This document shows, piece by piece, positions 46,761 to 48,077 of a stretch of DNA of 48,077 bases. The notes beneath the pieces were generated by a model, which saw only the letters and a list, made by a program, of their open reading frames with translations, searched no databases and was not told the DNA's origin. The position numbers and the translations under genes are program-made. The stretch comes from Prevotella sp. UBA4341 (GTDB lineage: Bacteria > Bacteroidota > Bacteroidia > Bacteroidales > Bacteroidaceae): contig DGTH01000054.1 of NCBI GenBank assembly GCA_002393705.1, forward strand, positions 1 to 48,077. The letters run 5' to 3'. Position 1 is the first letter of the stretch. Each line of letters opens with the position of its first letter.

Positions 46761-47880
46761 CTTAGACAATAAAAGCATTTTTGTGACGGGTGCATCCGGC
46801 TTCATTGGCAGCAACCTGGTGAAGCGTTTGTTCAAGGACGCTAAGGGTGCCACCATCGTCGGCATTGACAACATGAACGATTATTACGACGTCCGCCTCA
46901 AGGAGTATCGGCTCGACGAGCTGAACCGCCTCGACGGAACCGGCGGAAACCGTTGGGTGTTTGTTAAGGGCGACATTGCCGACCGTGCCACTATCGACCA
47001 GTTGTTCCAGCAGTACAAGCCGCAAGTAGTGGTCAACCTGGCCGCCCAGGCCGGCGTGCGCTACAGCATTACCAACCCCGATGCCTACATTCAGTCGAAC
47101 CTCATAGGCTTCTACAACATTCTGGAGGCCTGCCGCCACTCGATGGATGATGTAAGATGTAAGAAGGAAGATGTGAATGCTCAGCCATCAGCCATCAACC
47201 ATCAGATATATAGAGGCGTCGAGCACCTGGTCTATGCTTCATCATCGTCAGTCTATGGCTCGAACAAGAAGGTGCCGTACTCGACCGACGACAAGGTCGA
47301 TAACCCCGTCTCCCTCTACGCTGCCACCAAGAAGAGCAACGAGCTCATGGCCCATGCCTACTCCAAACTCTACAACATACCCTCCACGGGCCTGCGCTTC
47401 TTTACCGTCTATGGTCCTGCCGGCCGCCCCGACATGGCCTACTTCGGCTTCACCAACAAGCTGCGTGAAGGCAAGACCATCGAAATCTTCAACTACGGCA
47501 ACTGCATGCGCGACTTTACCTATGTCGATGACATCGTAGAGGGCGTGGTGCGCATCATGCAGGGAGCACCCTCCAAGCAGCAGGGCGACGACGGACTGCC
47601 CCTGCCGCCCTACGCCGTCTATAATATAGGCAACAACTCGCCCGAGAATCTGCTCAACTTCGTTGACACGCTGCAGCAGGAGCTCATACGTGCCAAGGTG
47701 TTGCCCGAGGACTACGACTTCGAGGCCTACAAGCGCCTCGTGCCCATGCAGCCCGGCGACGTGCCCGTCACCTTTGCCGACACGTCCGCCCTGGAGCGCG
47801 ACTATGGCTTCAAACCCTCCACCCCGCTGCGACAGGGCCTACGCGCCTTCGCCGAGTGGTATAAAGAGTTCTACGGATAA
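46747..47880 (+). CDS. UDP-glucuronate 4-epimerase-like SDR enzyme
   Basis: 377 aa, extended short-chain dehydrogenase. NAD loop [16 protein letters not shown] (13-28); the signature [16 protein letters not shown] (41-56) and [17 protein letters not shown] with [13 protein letters not shown] are those of UDP-GlcA/UDP-GalA 4-epimerases; catalytic Tyr/Lys in YAATK (191-195). Residues about 133-157 are extra: family members go from EACRH almost directly to [14 protein letters not shown]. The insert is encoded by two heptad tracts (47149-47205). Would interconvert UDP-GalA and UDP-GlcA, linking salvage to capsule or polysaccharide synthesis. Confidence 0.9.
   Translation: MEKINLDNKSIFVTGASGFIGSNLVKRLFKDAKGATIVGIDNMNDYYDVRLKEYRLDELNRLDGTGGNRWVFVKGDIADRATIDQLFQQYKPQVVVNLAAQAGVRYSITNPDAYIQSNLIGFYNILEACRHSMDDVRCKKEDVNAQPSAINHQIYRGVEHLVYASSSSVYGSNKKVPYSTDDKVDNPVSLYAATKKSNELMAHAYSKLYNIPSTGLRFFTVYGPAGRPDMAYFGFTNKLREGKTIEIFNYGNCMRDFTYVDDIVEGVVRIMQGAPSKQQGDDGLPLPPYAVYNIGNNSPENLLNFVDTLQQELIRAKVLPEDYDFEAYKRLVPMQPGDVPVTFADTSALERDYGFKPSTPLRQGLRAFAEWYKEFYG
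47149..47205 (+). repeat. Two adjoining 7-bp tandem repeats inside the epimerase gene
   Basis: GATGTAA, GATGTAA, GAAGGAA, GATGTGA (47149-47176), five bases, then CAGCCAT, CAGCCAT, CAACCAT, CAG (47182-47205). They encode a non-conserved insertion; the frame is kept. Confidence 0.88.
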
Positions 47881-47889
47881 ACAAACAGC

Positions 47890-47912
47890 GCTCGGCGGTT
47901 TCCCCGCCGAGC
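47890..47912 (+). terminator. Hairpin after the epimerase gene
   Basis: 9-bp perfect stem GCTCGGCGG / CCGCCGAGC with loop TTTCC, then CTTATC; weak T tract. It lies 10 bp after the stop and 18 bp before greA. Confidence 0.65.
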
Positions 47913-47929
47913 CTTATCACACAAGCAAT

Positions 47930-48077
47930 ATGGAATACATGTCACAAGAAGGCTACGACAAGCTCGTAGCCGAACTACGCCACATGGAGAGCGTAGAACT
48001 GCCACAGGTGCGCGACGCCATAGCCGAGGCCCGCGACAAGGGCGACCTCTCGGAGAACTTCGAGTACCATGCCGCCA
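47930..48077 (+). CDS. greA: Transcription elongation factor GreA, N-terminal part only
   Basis: 49 codons before the right edge. [27 protein letters not shown] and [20 protein letters not shown] are the GreA coiled-coil N-terminus, including the acidic DLSEN tip that inserts into RNA polymerase's secondary channel. The usual Ala in SENAEY is Phe here. No -7 box was recognised; transcription may continue from upstream. Confidence 0.95.
   Translation, partial: MEYMSQEGYDKLVAELRHMESVELPQVRDAIAEARDKGDLSENFEYHAA

Overview
The window reads as chromosomal DNA of a Prevotella-like Bacteroidales bacterium. Three things point there: promoters carry the Bacteroidetes -7 box (TAnnTTTG) on both strands; families largely confined to Bacteroidetes are present (DUF4230, DUF4738, DUF4890, DUF5606, the Bacteroidetes-type LptD, the N-terminally short MenE); and the gene orders lysS-gpsA-pgi-HAD and nusB-yajC-ybbR-coaE are those of the order. 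No rRNA, tRNA, CRISPR array, transposase or phage gene was found. The window starts inside a porin gene and ends inside greA.

Layout. 1-6.1 kb: porin/metallo-beta-lactamase-fold pair, trmO behind a duplicated promoter, a DUF4230-DUF4230-alanine symporter operon, and two exported small proteins. 6.1-11.9 kb (minus): lysS-gpsA-cytidylate-kinase-like-pgi-HAD. 12-22.2 kb (plus): two tandem ROK proteins coupled to the menaquinone genes menI-menF-menD, then menB-menC-menE; a large TGS/P-loop nucleoside kinase gene lies on the opposite strand and splits the men cluster. 22.1-26.3 kb: aroB and a large outer-membrane barrel protein. 26.4-29.7 kb (minus): nusB-yajC-ybbR-coaE-DUF5606. 29.9-32.6 kb: rplY-pth-S4/Hsp15-CaCA exchanger. 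32.7-44.7 kb: thioredoxin-fold protein, metY, queF, OadA-like carboxyltransferase, HD protein, lptD, CPA2 antiporter, pepT. 44.8-47.9 kb: a kinase-nucleotidyltransferase-epimerase operon, then greA.

The most interesting enzymatic system is the last operon. Its GHMP kinase looks like plant galacturonokinase rather than GalK, and it sits with a sugar-1-phosphate nucleotidyltransferase and a UDP-glucuronate 4-epimerase-type enzyme. Together they could salvage free galacturonate (a pectin breakdown product) into UDP-GalA and UDP-GlcA.

The most unusual signal is in the DNA itself. Four kinds of short repeat are scattered between and inside genes: (1) degenerate tandem repeats with a strict 7-bp period at about a dozen loci, five of them inside reading frames; (2) GC-rich palindromic insertions that stay in frame inside conserved proteins (porin, MenE twice, Pth, the S4 protein, the nucleotidyltransferase); (3) a 9-bp CTATAG repeat shared in the same reading frame by aroB and lptD; (4) a composite promoter element (palindrome, linker, second palindrome, fixed tail, -7 box) upstream of trmO, the nucleoside kinase and the thioredoxin-fold gene. 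In the last, palindrome sequence differs between loci but the dyad symmetry and layout are kept. A fifth array, four exact 22-bp dyads, lies upstream of menB.
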